A DNA stretch of 64,000 nt from Evernia prunastri. Taxonomy: Eukaryota; Ascomycota; Lecanoromycetes; Lecanorales; Parmeliaceae. Location of the stretch: assembly GCA_003184365.1 (NCBI GenBank), contig NKYR01000054.1, positions 6,482 through 70,481 of the forward strand, in the 5' to 3' direction. Position numbers and translations under genes: made by a program. The notes beneath the pieces are model-generated. The model was not told the origin of the DNA. It made no database searches and saw only the letters and a list, made by a program, of their open reading frames with translations. Positions 43,119 through 54,189 of this stretch are shown one piece after another. Numbering within the stretch: position 1 is the stretch's first letter; the number at the start of each line of letters is the position of its first letter.

Positions 43119-44176
43119 ATGGCGAAGACAACACAGAACCATCGTCGCGTAAATTCTTTAAAACCACCAGCTAGCATACCAGCTGCATCTCCCGCTGCAA
43201 ATTCCAAGCTTCCCGCTGAAGCTCGCTTTCCTCTACTCGTGCTCCTCAGCCTGACAACTTCTTCCCTTCTCTATTCTCTCGTCTCGCCCTTCACCAGCGG
43301 CGATGCAGCCACTGTCAGCAGGAGCCGCGACAATTGGTGGGAAATAGCTGCGTTGCTTGGTTGGAAGGCTACTCAGCTGGCTGTTGGGTGGTACGGAGGC
43401 TTGGATAGTATGGCTTCAGCATTCTTTGATGGCCACGCACGTCTGATCTTGGTGCTTTAGGTACTGACTTCGCTGCTCTGACCTTTCTGACACACTTGCC
43501 TTATCACTACTTCCTCTCGACCTTCTACCAGATCAGGCCCACGACCTCGGCTTACTGTATCGCCATTGATACTTTGACGGCCTATGTCCCGTTCTACAGC
43601 CTTAAAGTCTCCTCCAGCATTCACAGCATCAAGACTCCCAAAGGTGTCGCCGCGAACCGTTCCGTGATCAACGACATTGGTGTTCAGGTATACACGAGCC
43701 TTCTTGCCGCAGGCATTTACACTGTGGTGGTCTTTGGTAGCTATGGCACGTGGCTGCCTGTCTATCTCGTAACCCATTTTGACGGCATGCGCGACATCTC
43801 TGCAGCCCACAGCCCAAACTTCCCATGGCTCATTCTATCGTTCCTACCTACTGGCTTTGCAGCAAAGGTGTTCCTCTTCACGCCGGCTACAGCAGCGAAA
43901 TCTGACAAGTACGACAAAGAGACTGCTGCGTTCAATCCAGAGACTGCTACACTTGCAGAGACTGTGATTCACAATCTCTGGGGATATTCACACAGGGCGA
44001 GAATACTGATCAAGAGGACTGCGACACTGGTCGCTGTTGGCGGGGCACACACTATGATTCAGACTTATGGTTCTCTGGAAGGCGCGGACTTCCTGGGTGC
44101 TGCAGGCTGGTCCAGTGTTTGGGGCCTGGCTGCGACCCTCACGGGTGCAGCCTTTCTATGGGTTGGTGACGTGTGA
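43119..44176 (+). CDS. Multi-pass membrane protein, fungal, unknown function
   Basis: Exons are 43119-43407 and 43461-44176 (53-nt intron), giving 334 aa. After a basic N-terminus come several probable membrane spans: FPLLVLLSLTTSSLLYSLV, DFAALTFLTHLPYHYFL, IAIDTLTAYVPFYSL, SLLAAGIYTVVVFGSYG, FPWLILSFLPTGFAAKVFLF and, near the end, LVAVGGAHTMI with VWGLAATLTGAAFLWVGDV. DKETAAFNPETATLAETVIHN forms a hydrophilic loop. I recognise the layout as a conserved filamentous-fungal membrane protein but no functional family. Confidence 0.78.
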
Positions 44177-44474
44177 AGTGGGGCGATTTGCGAAGGGAAA
44201 GCCCATGGTTTGGGGAGCTAATCGCTTGTCGAGGACGGAGAATAGCTTGGCTTGAAAATGATCTGAGGAGCTGGCGTTTAGCAGGATATACCACAAGAGC
44301 ATTATCTTCTCTGGGTTGCAGCCCTCAGATTTGAGATTTCGGCGTCACTAGTACCATGTCTTTCACAGTTGAAGCCTTCCGGAAAGCCACTTCAAAGCCC
44401 AAATGTCCTACACGTGGAGCGGAACCACGTGTCACTTTTGTCCTCTTTATTTGTCCGATTTGCTGTATGGAGTA

Positions 44475-45014
44475 TCAATTTTGTCTAGGCTTCACAATGC
44501 CATCATGCACAATGTAGTACACAACAGTGCTATCATCACTCAACGTAGCCAAAAGCACCCTCTTCCCACCCCTCCTCTTTCCCTCCCCCTCTTCCCGCAT
44601 CTGCCCTCCATCGTCCCGCCCCCTCTCATCTTCAGGCGGTTCTTCCCCTACCGCATCAAACACCTCCGCAAACCTCCTCAGTGACCACTTCTCCTGCAGG
44701 TGCGTCGGCAGCACCCACTCCCTCTCCGCCTCTACCTCCTCATCCTCCACTCCCGCCTTCAACTCCTCAACCTGCTGGTCCGGATGCACGTATATCCTCT
44801 TCGGAGGCCATCCCGATATCAGCGGCCGTGGGAGCGGCGCTTCTGTGAGGGGAGAATGCGTGTGGATGCGTAGGACTGTCCACGAGTGTTGGTGTTGGAG
44901 GTTGTGGAGGATTTGCAGGGCAAGGTTGTAGTGGTGAGGGGAGTGAGTGGGTGGAGCGGAGTGGAAGGAGATGAGGGAGGTTAAGGCGGAAGGCGGAGGT
45001 ATGACCGCCGTCAT
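44475..45014 (-). CDS. sen15: tRNA-splicing endonuclease subunit Sen15
   Basis: A structural subunit of the Sen2-Sen34-Sen54-Sen15 complex that removes introns from nuclear pre-tRNAs. A single exon of 179 aa. Family signatures are LQILHNLQHQHSWTVLRIHT, LPRPLISGWPPKRIYVHPDQQ, EREWVLPTHLQEKWSLRRFAEVFD in two parts, and the C-terminal KRVLLATLSDDSTVVYYIVH followed by DGIVKPRQN. A Glu/Arg/Gly-rich low-complexity insertion precedes the last strand. The first ATG in frame is at 45014; the frame is open a little further upstream but has no ATG there. Confidence 0.9.
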   Translation of the reverse strand: MTAVIPPPSALTSLISFHSAPPTHSPHHYNLALQILHNLQHQHSWTVLRIHTHSPLTEAPLPRPLISGWPPKRIYVHPDQQVEELKAGVEDEEVEAEREWVLPTHLQEKWSLRRFAEVFDAVGEEPPEDERGRDDGGQMREEGEGKRRGGKRVLLATLSDDSTVVYYIVHDGIVKPRQN

Positions 45015-46469
45015 GCTGTAACCGTCAGGCGCACGAGGCAATACACGAGTCGACAAGGTGGTAGGACTAGTTGGAGGATGGAATTGTTGGTAGGATAATG
45101 TAGCTATCTAATTCTTTAATAGGGTTATGTTTTTAGTGTAGGGGGACTGGGAGTGGGACTGTCCCGAGTCAAATTGGTCCTCCCCCAACACAATCATGCA
45201 ACATAACTTTAAAAGTCTCACATTTCAACCTTACCGATATGTCCTATTGCCTTATTCTCCTTTAGATACCATATCTCAGTTCGTCGAAAGGAGAGTGTAT
45301 GGGGAAGGATGTGGGGGCGCTGGCTGCTTGCTCGCTCGCTTTATACTAGGAATGAGATGGTGATTAGGGATGGTAAGGGGGGTAGGCATTATATTTTAGG
45401 ATTATCGTAGAGGATGATGAAGATGAGGATGATTTGATGGCTGGGGAAGGGCAGACAAGAAGTAAAACCCCAGACCCAACCCCTATCATCATCCCCCTTA
45501 TCAAAACCTGTTCTCACATATCCAATCCAGCCGTAATACAACAAGAAATAGACAGCATAACACATCTTTTGTTACTTATATATTCCTTTCAGAAAAGAGC
45601 CCGCGTCCTACGCGTGCCGCATTGCTAGCTTACGTACGCTTTATGGATGACTTGGGGGAAGGGAGGAGGGGAAGAGAGTAGAGTATGTTGGGGGCATGGT
45701 GGGTTCTTTAGACCAAGAATTCGTCCGTGTAGACAGTCAATCGCGTTTCAACTTTCATCAGACGTCTATCAGCTTGCGTGATCGGAGAGGAGGGGCCGTA
45801 CCTATTGGGAAGCTGGAATGGGTTCACCCCACTCACCGGACTGCATTTTAGCGGCGAATCACGGCGCTTATGCTGCCGCCGGCATTGAACTTCCGGCCGG
45901 AAAGGACTCCATTAGCCTGCATTAGGAATAGGGGGTGAAAGCCGCACCCGAGGCACCCAGCATACCTTACTTTACTATGCAAGCCTTTATCTTGTCGAAA
46001 TGGGGCCATTGCAATTTTTGGGGGGGGGGGGTTGGTACTTAGCGGGCCTGTCGGATCCTACCTTTATTCAGCTGACTCATATGGTGAAGAACGCACGACT
46101 CGCTCTGTTGCTGAGGCCTTAGAATTGATTTTTGGAAAAGATAAAGTACCGTGGATGGATAGTTAAATCAATCTTATGAATACGGCCGTATTAATTATTT
46201 GAATGGCTGGGAGACTGAATCCTAAGTGCTCGGACCAGTGAAATCGTTGGCTAAGGACGAGGTGTCAAATGTAAGATACCATCTTAGAGAATTATCTACC
46301 TAGCCTCGAAGCACCGGCTACCTTAGCGCGCAGAATAATTCGAGGGTGACCTTTACTGCGAGGTTATGGCAAAAACTTTCTTGAGAAGCAGCTCATTTTC
46401 GTACATCCACAATTAGTGAATATGTTAGAGACGTCTTTTATCCACAATCTTTCATAGCTACCTTTGACC
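45015..46469. other. Intergenic region
   Basis: No supported gene. It includes a run of ten or more G at about 46019-46030, low-complexity GATGATGAAGATGAGGATGAT at about 45413-45434, and AT-rich DNA from 46130 to the P450 start. No TATA box at a convincing distance was found. Confidence 0.45.
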
Positions 46470-48093
46470 ATGTTAGAATCTTACTTTTCTGCTCTCTGGG
46501 CCTTAGGCCTGTTGACATGCTTCTACGTGTACAAGGAGTGGAGCGCTCACACAGCCTTTCGCCGTGCAATGCTTCAATCCGGCTGTAAGAAGCCTCGAAG
46601 ATACCCACATCGGGATCCCATCTGGGGTTATGATCTCTATCGTCTACGTGAGCAAGCTTCGAGGGCCGGATACTTCTACCAACTGTACGACTCGCATTTC
46701 AAAATGTATGGCAAGACGTTCGAGGAGCTTTTCTGGGGTGCCAAAGTAATCAACACAATGGAGCGGGATAACATACAGCGAGTCGCGGTGTACTCATTTC
46801 AGGACTGGGGAAAGGCTAGTTCAGGCAATAGGAATAATGCCTTTGCTCCAGTATTCGGGGAAGGCATCTTCAATCAAGACGGTGCTGCCTGGAAACACTC
46901 TCGCGAAATGATTAAACCACTTTTCACCCGATCAGAAATCTCAGACCTCAGGCCACTACCCACATATACCGATCGTCTAATAGGGTTGCTACCACGGGAT
47001 GGGAGGACAACCGATGTACAGCCGCTGCTCCATAAATTTGTACCGAAATCTTTAATTTCCCACATTGAGATATGCGGATTGCTGACCCATATACCAGTTT
47101 CTCGATGTGTCGACGGATTTCTTATTTGGACGAGCGGCAGACGCAATGTTACCAGAAACCCCTCTCGACTCCTTAGAGTTCATTCAAGCTTATAACGAGT
47201 CTATGCGAGGATGTGGGCTTCGTAGGCGGGCTGGACGAATGCAATTTCTCTACGCTTTTGATCGAGCATGGAAGAAATCGTATTCGAAAGTTCACGCCTT
47301 TATCGACGGTCATGTTACCCGAGTACTCGAGGAGACGGCACAAGAGAAGAGCGGGACCGATGATTCCGACGCAGCACTAGATTCGGATCCACCAACACGC
47401 TTCATAGTTCTATACGGAATGGCGCTGGCGGTCCGTGATCCTCTGCAACTCCGCTATCAAATCCTCAACATCTTCCTAGCAGCTCGCGACACCACATCAG
47501 TCCTTCTTGGAAACGCACTCTTCCAGCTGGCCAGAAATCCCAATGTCTGGACCTCCCTTCGGAACGCCGCCATTTCGATCGACCCGCAGTCTCTCACATT
47601 CGACGTGATCCAATCCCTCGTCCTCTTCCGGCACGTTATTTTCGAGGTCATCCGTCTCCAAGGCCCAAGCGGGCGTATATTCCGCACCGCCCTGTGCAAC
47701 ACCGTGCTTCCAGTGGGTGGCGGCCCAGACGGCCGGTCTCCGATACTGGTGGAAAAGGGTACCATGATCGCGCTCAACATGTGGTCCCTCCACCACGACA
47801 AGGATATCTGGGGGGAGGAAATCAACGAATTCAAACCTCAACGCTGGGTCGACAGGCACTTGACATCTGAGTTTGCCCCTTTTTTCCGCGGGCCGCGCAT
47901 TTGTCCCGCGCAGCATCGAGTCCTAACTCAAGCAGCGTACGTGCTCGTGCGACTAGTGCAGACATTTGAGAGAATCGAGAATCGAGATCCGGTGCAAGAA
48001 TATATAGGAAACACCGGAATGTTGACCGAGAGTCGCAACGGGGTTCAAATCGCTCTTTTCCCTGCGGACGAAAATTCGATCGTACGTGACTGA
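46470..48093 (+). CDS. Cytochrome P450, CYP52-like
   Basis: A haem monooxygenase anchored in the ER membrane by an N-terminal span (FSALWALGLLTCFYVY). Exons are 46470-47039 and 47098-48093 (58-nt intron), giving 521 aa, normal for the family. Landmarks are the helix-C-like WKHSREMIKPLF, I-helix LAARDTTS at about 315, the ExxR motif EVIR (E373, R376), the CYP52-like GGGPDGRSPILVEKG, the PERF-type FKPQRW, and the haem loop FFRGPRICPAQ with C459. CYP52 relatives hydroxylate alkanes and fatty acids, and some act in secondary metabolism. The haem loop reads CPA where CxG is usual. It converges on a UstYa-like oxidase 208 bp away. Confidence 0.88.
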
Positions 48094-48301
48094 GAAGACT
48101 TATAGGGAAGATTTCTCTCGTCTGAACGCCGAAAACCTTCCCGCACTTTCGCTTTTACTCAGCAAGATTACGTCGGAACGGTTTCCTGAAGCGTGCGCAG
48201 TATTACACATGGATGACATACGCAATGCATGACATGTTGCATGGGCAACGAAGTTAATGGGTTCGCATAGCTTCTATTAGAGTAAGTATAGGTTGACTTA
48301 G

Positions 48302-49369
48302 TCAGGGAGGCAACTCTGATTCCACAGCATCCGCCGGCTTTTTCAAAGCTCTGATCTTATTACAGGGTGCCTGATGAGCTCTACCCCACTCAAGTACATC
48401 GTCAAAGTTCCGGCACTTATGCAGGGCATTGAAATTCGGGTATGGCCGACTGTGATTTTTGACCCAATTATATGTTAATACCCCAACGTCGCCATCACAC
48501 ATCAATTTTTGACGCAAAAGCTCCGCACAGTGATCTGAAAGAAACAGGGTGAGTGAGCAAGCCAGGAAAATAAAAGGGCCTCTCCCTACCTATATGTTGT
48601 CGAAGGGTTGCTGGGCGGTCGATCCAGGATAATAGCCTTGTCCTTTTAGTACTCCACCTTTTTAGCCTGACATAGCAGATTCTGATTGAATCAGTTGGGA
48701 TCAAGTAAGAGGAAGATTGCTGCTAACCACGCAATGCAACTGGTGGAATACTTCGAGCCCACCCATGTAGCCTCCGCCGCTATCTGGAGGGAGCTTGATC
48801 GAGTCCTCGGAGCTACCGATCCTTTTTAGAGTGTCGTGGGAGATTGAGATTACTCCGACTGTTGACGTTCAACGGTTCCAAGTCAGCTACGGCTTCCATC
48901 GAGAGACTAAGGAGACAATATCATCACGCACCGTCAGTTATACTATTCCAGGCTGCATCGACGCTCGCGCTCGGGGGACCTTTGTATGGAGAATCGTGAC
49001 GAAGGGTGCCATTGAATCGCCAGACTTCGTAATCATCGTGGATTGCATCAAGTGCAGGAGCTGTATGCTCAAAACTTAGTGTTGTGAAGGTGCTATGTTT
49101 CCCTTTCAATGCTACCTACAGAATAACGAGTGTTTCTGGACGCAATTTGTAGGATCAGCTCCCTTAAGCGAAAAGGCCTGGTGCAGGGTGATAATCGAGA
49201 GTATCAAAAGGAGCGATTGCGCCGCCCAAGAGAGCAAGTGCCTTCTGCTCGAGGGACGCCGGGTTTGTGCTCCATGCTGCTGGACCAGAAGGGTTTCCGT
49301 TTCGATTGGCGGTTCCGTAAGATGATAGTCTTCTGGAGCATGGTGTTGATTTGCCATGAGGGTAGGCAT
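48302..49369 (-). CDS. UstYa-like (DUF3328) oxidase, splice or frame problem in one exon
   Basis: The family includes UstYa/UstYb, oxidases of ustiloxin and related fungal peptide pathways. Exons inferred on the minus strand are 49369-49120, 49060-48932, 48858-48728, 48666-48590 and 48534-48302. The protein starts with a polar tail, then one membrane span (WAAQSLLLILSIITLHQAF). SPALDAIHDDYEV, FNGTLRHDSPYKGPP and AAWNSITDVGVISIS follow, as in the family. Both signature motifs are present: HQLHC at the end of exon 3 and HIDHC across the exon 4/5 junction, followed by LRQKLMCDGD and HKCRNFDDVLEW. The exon total is one base over a multiple of three: canonical splicing of exon 3 to 4 shifts the frame, so the gene may be damaged, mis-sequenced or unusually spliced. 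Confidence 0.75.
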
Positions 49370-50167
49370 CGCTGTGAGGATATGGTAGCGGTAGATTAGA
49401 AGGAACGGAATAATTTGACAGAGGGGAGGCTGTCTCCTGTCTCGATATCAACCTAGTCGAGCTTTCTTTGTAAATTTGATTCTCGAGTATATATATTTGA
49501 ATTCTCAGCCTGGCCATAGCGGGGTACATATCTACATAGCTAAGCAAATCGACAGTCTCTTCCAACCATCTATGATTTACCACCTCACGAAAGTGTGGAG
49601 TGCTAACAGGCCTGAATGGTCGCGGATAAGTAATCGCGGCGCAGGGTCTCTTTATGTACCAGGTAGGTACTCGTGCCCTACAAGCACTTGCCTCGTTCCT
49701 CGGCAAGGAGCGGTTGAATAGACGCTTTAATAATAAGTACGTATGGGCTTGTGTAATAATACGTACGGGGTTGTCTATCGGCATGCTTTTTAAAGTTGGG
49801 TTTACAATGCCTGTAGCCAATCACCATTTAAGCCTCGATGAAGGGTCAACGCTAACTACGATGAAATTATATCCTCGTACTCTTCATCCACAACATCTTC
49901 ATTTCTTCCCTTCACACGTCTTTGTCCATTGCTTCCCAATATTGCATTCCTTGCATTACAACCGCTTTATTGTAGTCGAGAGTGCGCGACAAAGAGACTG
50001 AGCGTTGTGAACAATACTAGAACCTGTTTGGCCCGCCGACCGCCAAGATCCGGTAGACAGCTCAACAAATGGTCCCTCATCTCAAGAATCCAGATCGACA
50101 GGTCCCTACCGACTCCAGTAAACTATCGGAAGGAAATCGCTAGGACATCTACCCAAGCGCCACAGCC
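49370..50167. other. Intergenic region upstream of two divergent genes
   Basis: It contains CGAGTATATATATTTG near 49483, TATA-like but at an unusual distance from either start. The long minus-strand frame covering 49164-49820 runs antisense through the UstYa exon in another phase and looks like a shadow. No precursor peptide with repeated Kex2 sites was found here. Confidence 0.45.
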
Positions 50168-51913
50168 ATGGCGAGCTCCAACTACCCTCCAGTAACGACG
50201 GGAGAAAATGGTGCAAATTCACCTCCTTCTCGCACTCCCCTCTCCGCCCTCGAAGGCATGGACGATGCAAGGACAAGGATTAGATCGTCTACTGCAAGCT
50301 CAGGCAGAGTAAGAAGCGCCTCGCTCAGATTCTTAGAATCAAGTCCACCTGTTGGCATGTGGCAAGCCACCGGCAATGCTCTGGCACAAGCACCAACTCC
50401 GGCAGAGATTCGAAGCGGAAGCTTCTCCCACGATGGATGGGATCGAGAAATGCAGCGAAGGAACAGCACGGTCAGTGAAGAGAGCATTCGTCGGTTGTCG
50501 AGGTCGAATTCAGGGCAAACGCCTGGGAGTTTGCAGAGACAGCAGACAAATACAAACCCACTGGACGCACATACGGAGGCCGCAGATGAGGGTAGTCCGG
50601 TTTCCCCCACCGTCCAACGAGGGACGATGTCTGACCAGGGCAGCGCTATGCAAGCAACAAAGACCCCTCAGAGACCCACCGCTGAAGACGATGATGACGA
50701 CGATCCATTCTCAAAATTCATTGGAAGAGGCAAAATTGATAATCAATCCTACGTTCCGAAAACTAAAACGACCAGTTCGGGAAAGGCTGCTCAACTTAAG
50801 GGTACCGCTGATCCGTACGCTATTCCAGACGACGATGAAGATGTTGACCCTCTTGATGAACAAGACAACACTGTACGCCTGCCGAAAAAGTTTCAGGATC
50901 CCGCTGGCGAACCGGTGTCCGTGACTGGCGGAAAAGCCGAGAAGCTGACGACAATCACCACTGGTACTGCTCGTCCTTCATCTTCCTCATCAGCTTCCAA
51001 AGACCTTGGGCCCAATGCCGATGGCGTCTATCCCAATGGCTACAAATTCCCACCTGAACACACCTGGGGGGAAGCTACTATAATCGGGCTCAAAGCCTTC
51101 TGGAAGTTTACCATCACACCTCTCGGTTTCCTCATTGTCATATACGGGCTCAACGTTGTGGCCTGGGGTGGTATGCTATTCTTACTACTCATTGGCGGTG
51201 GACAAGAATTCATGTGCTATCCACCCGGCTCACACGGCGTGAAAGAATGCAACAACATTAACTCCCCCCGCCGTATCTGGATCGAAATCGACTCCCAAAT
51301 CCTCAATGCTCTCTTCTGCGTCACAGGCTTTGGCCTCATACCCTGGCGCTTCCGTGACTTCTACTACCTGATGAAATTCCGCATCCGCCACGACAGATCT
51401 GCGCTGCGCAGACTCGCCGGCATCCATAGAGGCTGGTTCCGTCTCGCAGGGAGCCAGGATCTCCCCACTGACCCTAATGCATCCGTCGACGACCCAGAGC
51501 ACAACCCGGCCATCCCATTACCACCCTCCAAAATCCCCGACGTTCCTCTGACAGGCGTCCGTGCGCCTGCGACTCGTATGTGGAAACTTGACTATGTGAT
51601 CTGGGCTTTCGTCCTCAACACTTTCCTCCAAGCCGTCCTTTCAGGCTTCATGTGGGGTTTCAACAGGTACAAACGTCCGAGTTGGAGCACAGGAACGTTT
51701 GTGGCGTTGGCATGTATAGTCGCTGGACTGGGAGGATTGATGTCATTCCAGGAGGGGAAGAGGGTGAAGAAGTTCGAAGGTATACCCGTTAAGGAAGAGG
51801 AGATGCTGGCGGATGTGGAGAGGGGTGTTGTCGGCGGGGAGAAGAGGCAGAAGAAGAGCAAGAGGAAGGATAAGGCTACGACGGAGGAGAAGGGTTCGAC
51901 ACCCGTCCAATAA
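50168..51913 (+). CDS. DUF2985 membrane protein
   Basis: An uninterrupted frame of 581 aa. The first about 280 residues are Ser/Thr/Pro-rich and acidic (EDDDDDDPFSKFIGRG, PDDDEDVDPLDEQD) and probably cytosolic and disordered. The DUF2985 domain (PF11204) begins around YKFPPEHTWGEATIIGLKAF. It has paired membrane spans (LGFLIVIYGLNVVAWGGMLF near 320-340, QILNALFCVTGFGLIPWRF), then FYYLMKFRIRHDRSALRRLA. A later pair (YVIWAFVLNTFLQAVLSGFM, FVALACIVAGLGGLMSF) precedes a Lys-rich tail. DUF2985 proteins are common in fungi, and their molecular role is not established. Confidence 0.88.
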   Translation: MASSNYPPVTTGENGANSPPSRTPLSALEGMDDARTRIRSSTASSGRVRSASLRFLESSPPVGMWQATGNALAQAPTPAEIRSGSFSHDGWDREMQRRNSTVSEESIRRLSRSNSGQTPGSLQRQQTNTNPLDAHTEAADEGSPVSPTVQRGTMSDQGSAMQATKTPQRPTAEDDDDDDPFSKFIGRGKIDNQSYVPKTKTTSSGKAAQLKGTADPYAIPDDDEDVDPLDEQDNTVRLPKKFQDPAGEPVSVTGGKAEKLTTITTGTARPSSSSSASKDLGPNADGVYPNGYKFPPEHTWGEATIIGLKAFWKFTITPLGFLIVIYGLNVVAWGGMLFLLLIGGGQEFMCYPPGSHGVKECNNINSPRRIWIEIDSQILNALFCVTGFGLIPWRFRDFYYLMKFRIRHDRSALRRLAGIHRGWFRLAGSQDLPTDPNASVDDPEHNPAIPLPPSKIPDVPLTGVRAPATRMWKLDYVIWAFVLNTFLQAVLSGFMWGFNRYKRPSWSTGTFVALACIVAGLGGLMSFQEGKRVKKFEGIPVKEEEMLADVERGVVGGEKRQKKSKRKDKATTEEKGSTPVQ

Positions 51914-52830
51914 GCGTCACTTTTTGTCAGGTATTGCATTGGGTAATCTAGGTTCGTTTTCACAGGTATATATAATCTATTAAGATGAGAGAGTACCGAG
52001 ATTGCGGGACTACTCTTTTGGGCGTCCTTTAACGGTGATCGACTCGGCGTCGGTCCAGTCCTGCGGCTGTATTGCATCTCTTCCTCAAAGTTTGCTGCCT
52101 GTTTTATAGTCCGAATATCATCGATCAATACATTGCTTTGCGTATATCAGGTGTTGAAGATCCAATCCCTCGGAAGAATGCTAGGAAGTCGAGGGATAAT
52201 CCCTCTCCGATGAGGGATATTGTGCAGTTGCAAGGCTTCAGGTCTGGAGGATCTTATTTTCTAGAGTTGGAGATAACCTTCCCTTCGTGGCAGCCAGTCT
52301 TATTGAGGAGGCATATCAGGTGTCTTGTTCATAACAAGAGCAGGTAAATCTCATTCATGCCCGCTAGCCTTTCGTGTAGATTCGACAACATCTTTCTCTT
52401 CTCGTCAATGAGCGTATTGCATCCTGATTTTAATTTGATCCCTTCAGCAGGAGCGGTCTCTGACTTTCGCCATATCGAAGTTTATCTGCTACCCGTTTCG
52501 GGGTCAGCGTTCGTCTGGCTTTCACGTGCCTTGCTGGACTCTGCGAAGGGCGGAGAGTCGAGTGTTTCGGCCCATCCATAGCCGGTGCATGAACCGAAAT
52601 GGCTGACGGTGAATACACCACTTGTCGTACCTAATGATTATTCAGTGAAAGCTCGAGCAGATGACGAACTCGCGAAATTGCTTACATCTGCAAAACACCT
52701 TTGTCCCGGTATGGAAGCCTGCTAAATTTTCACTTGGGGTGGTTGCTGAGGGTGTATATTGCTGTAGTGATTGCGAGCACGAAAACTCACTGGCTCTTGT
52801 AACAGTGCTAACAGCGAAGACGCGGTCAAG
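51914..52830. other. Convergent intergenic region
   Basis: It lies between the 3' ends of the DUF2985 gene and the following minus-strand gene. Short frames only; nothing is supported. Confidence 0.5.
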
Positions 52831-54189
52831 TCATCGCTGTCGTAGTGTCTTCTCGTGTTTCTTCCAAAAGGCGAAGCAGTCTACATGGCCCCAATGCTCT
52901 ACCCACCACTCGCCGAAGCTATCCTCCACATCAACATCCACCTTCGCTACTCTCTCATCTCGCTTGATGCCACACAGGAAGCAACATTTGAGCGCAATCA
53001 CCATCCCCTCGCTAGGCTTCCCTTGTCGGATAGGCATATTGGCCGCAATATCGGGAATCCTGAAGCGCTCATTCTCCGGCAATTGTCCATTCAAGGCAGC
53101 AATCGCGGACCTGAACGGCCCAGCCTGTTCTTTCCAAACCTGCAGCAGTTCGGTCGCCTCTTGATCCTCGCGCCGGCTTTCGGCTTTATCCACCCCGGCG
53201 AGCTTCATGCCGCCTGCTTTGCCAGAATGGGCCGGTCCAATTTTCATGCTTTGGGAGAGGAGATTATCGCGTTTCCAGCGGAGCTTGCGGCCGGCGAGGA
53301 TGCGGGCTGCTGCTCGGACAGTGGATAGTAACGTGCGGATCTGCGAGAGCGTGCTGGGCTGATCTAAAGATGCTTGTAGTGTGGCTGCTCTCAGACATGC
53401 GGCCAGAGACCCCAAGACTATTGCGAAGACGGGGAGGAGAATGGACGGTGGTGGAATATTTGAGGGCGGAGGCCCAAGATTCGAGACTTCTGCTGCTGAG
53501 ATATTATGCGAGGGTGGGCCATTCGAGGGCCTCCGCCCAAGTTTTGTTGCTTCCGCTGCTTCGAAGTCAGCCCATGGTTCGTCATCAAAGGTTGGTGGTT
53601 CATGGATTGATGGCTTGTCTCGGCGCTTGGAAGCACCTTTGGAGGACTGCTGTCGAGCTTTGATAAGTTCTTGTGGCGCTTGGCTACCATTCGTCCCGGT
53701 TATAGCAGGCATCGCAGACGCAGGACCAAACGCTTTGGTATCAATGGTTGGATGGATCAGGTCATTAGTAGGCACTTTAGGTCCGCCTCGATCGAGCAAT
53801 GTCATGTCTGCCTCTTTCTTTTGCCTCAAAGCTTCCACATCGGCGTCAAATATGACCGATTGCTGAGAAATCTCTCTCCGCCCATCGTCGTTACGGAGAG
53901 CATCTTGGACCTCCGTACCAGATGAAGAAGTGGATGATCGTAGATGACTTTCGTCCAGTAGAATCGGTTTCCCACCGCTATATCCTGAATACGCGGGGTG
54001 ACCGACAGAGTCATGAGTCGGTGAGGCAATTCTGTGAATCTGTGCGGTATTTTCCTCCTTCTCTGGATCTTCGAATTCCCCGAAATCATCCTCATCTGCA
54101 AAGGCTTTGATTCCAGGGGCCTGACCCGCAGCCCCGTACCACGGATTCTCCTCTGGACGTCCAAATTCTCTCAGTAGATCAGATGACAT
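52831..54189 (-). CDS. Conserved fungal protein with clathrin-adaptor-like acidic N-terminus, function unknown
   Basis: An uninterrupted frame of 452 aa. It begins MSSDLLREFGRPEENPWYG and has several short acidic/aromatic motifs (DDFGEFEDPE, DDEPWADFEA) of the kind seen in aftiphilin-like trafficking proteins. The C-terminal third is well conserved in filamentous fungi: ARILAGRKLRWKRDNLLSQS, MKIGPAHSGKAGGMKL, DKAESRREDQEA, then CCFLCGIKRDERVAKVDV and EDSFGEWWVEHWGH. The pair of cysteines in CFLCG and the downstream HxDC could bind metal. Related proteins are, as I recall, often labelled ppk6-like kinases, but I see no kinase domain here and do not use that name. It shares a 129-bp divergent gap with the TBC gene. 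Confidence 0.75.
   Translation of the reverse strand: MSSDLLREFGRPEENPWYGAAGQAPGIKAFADEDDFGEFEDPEKEENTAQIHRIASPTHDSVGHPAYSGYSGGKPILLDESHLRSSTSSSGTEVQDALRNDDGRREISQQSVIFDADVEALRQKKEADMTLLDRGGPKVPTNDLIHPTIDTKAFGPASAMPAITGTNGSQAPQELIKARQQSSKGASKRRDKPSIHEPPTFDDEPWADFEAAEATKLGRRPSNGPPSHNISAAEVSNLGPPPSNIPPPSILLPVFAIVLGSLAACLRAATLQASLDQPSTLSQIRTLLSTVRAAARILAGRKLRWKRDNLLSQSMKIGPAHSGKAGGMKLAGVDKAESRREDQEATELLQVWKEQAGPFRSAIAALNGQLPENERFRIPDIAANMPIRQGKPSEGMVIALKCCFLCGIKRDERVAKVDVDVEDSFGEWWVEHWGHVDCFAFWKKHEKTLRQR

Noticed and set aside
49164..49820. 218-codon minus-strand frame overlapping the UstYa first exon
   Set aside because: It occupies another phase of the UstYa-like first exon, which has clear family sequence; the remainder lacks features.
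46470..50167. Ribosomal-peptide (dikaritin) precursor gene near the UstYa-like gene
   Set aside because: I looked for a signal peptide followed by repeats separated by KR or KK sites on both strands and found none in the flanks.
52831..54189. Calling this gene a protein kinase (ppk6)
   Set aside because: No glycine loop, catalytic HRD or DFG motif is present; the label used for relatives is not supported by sequence.
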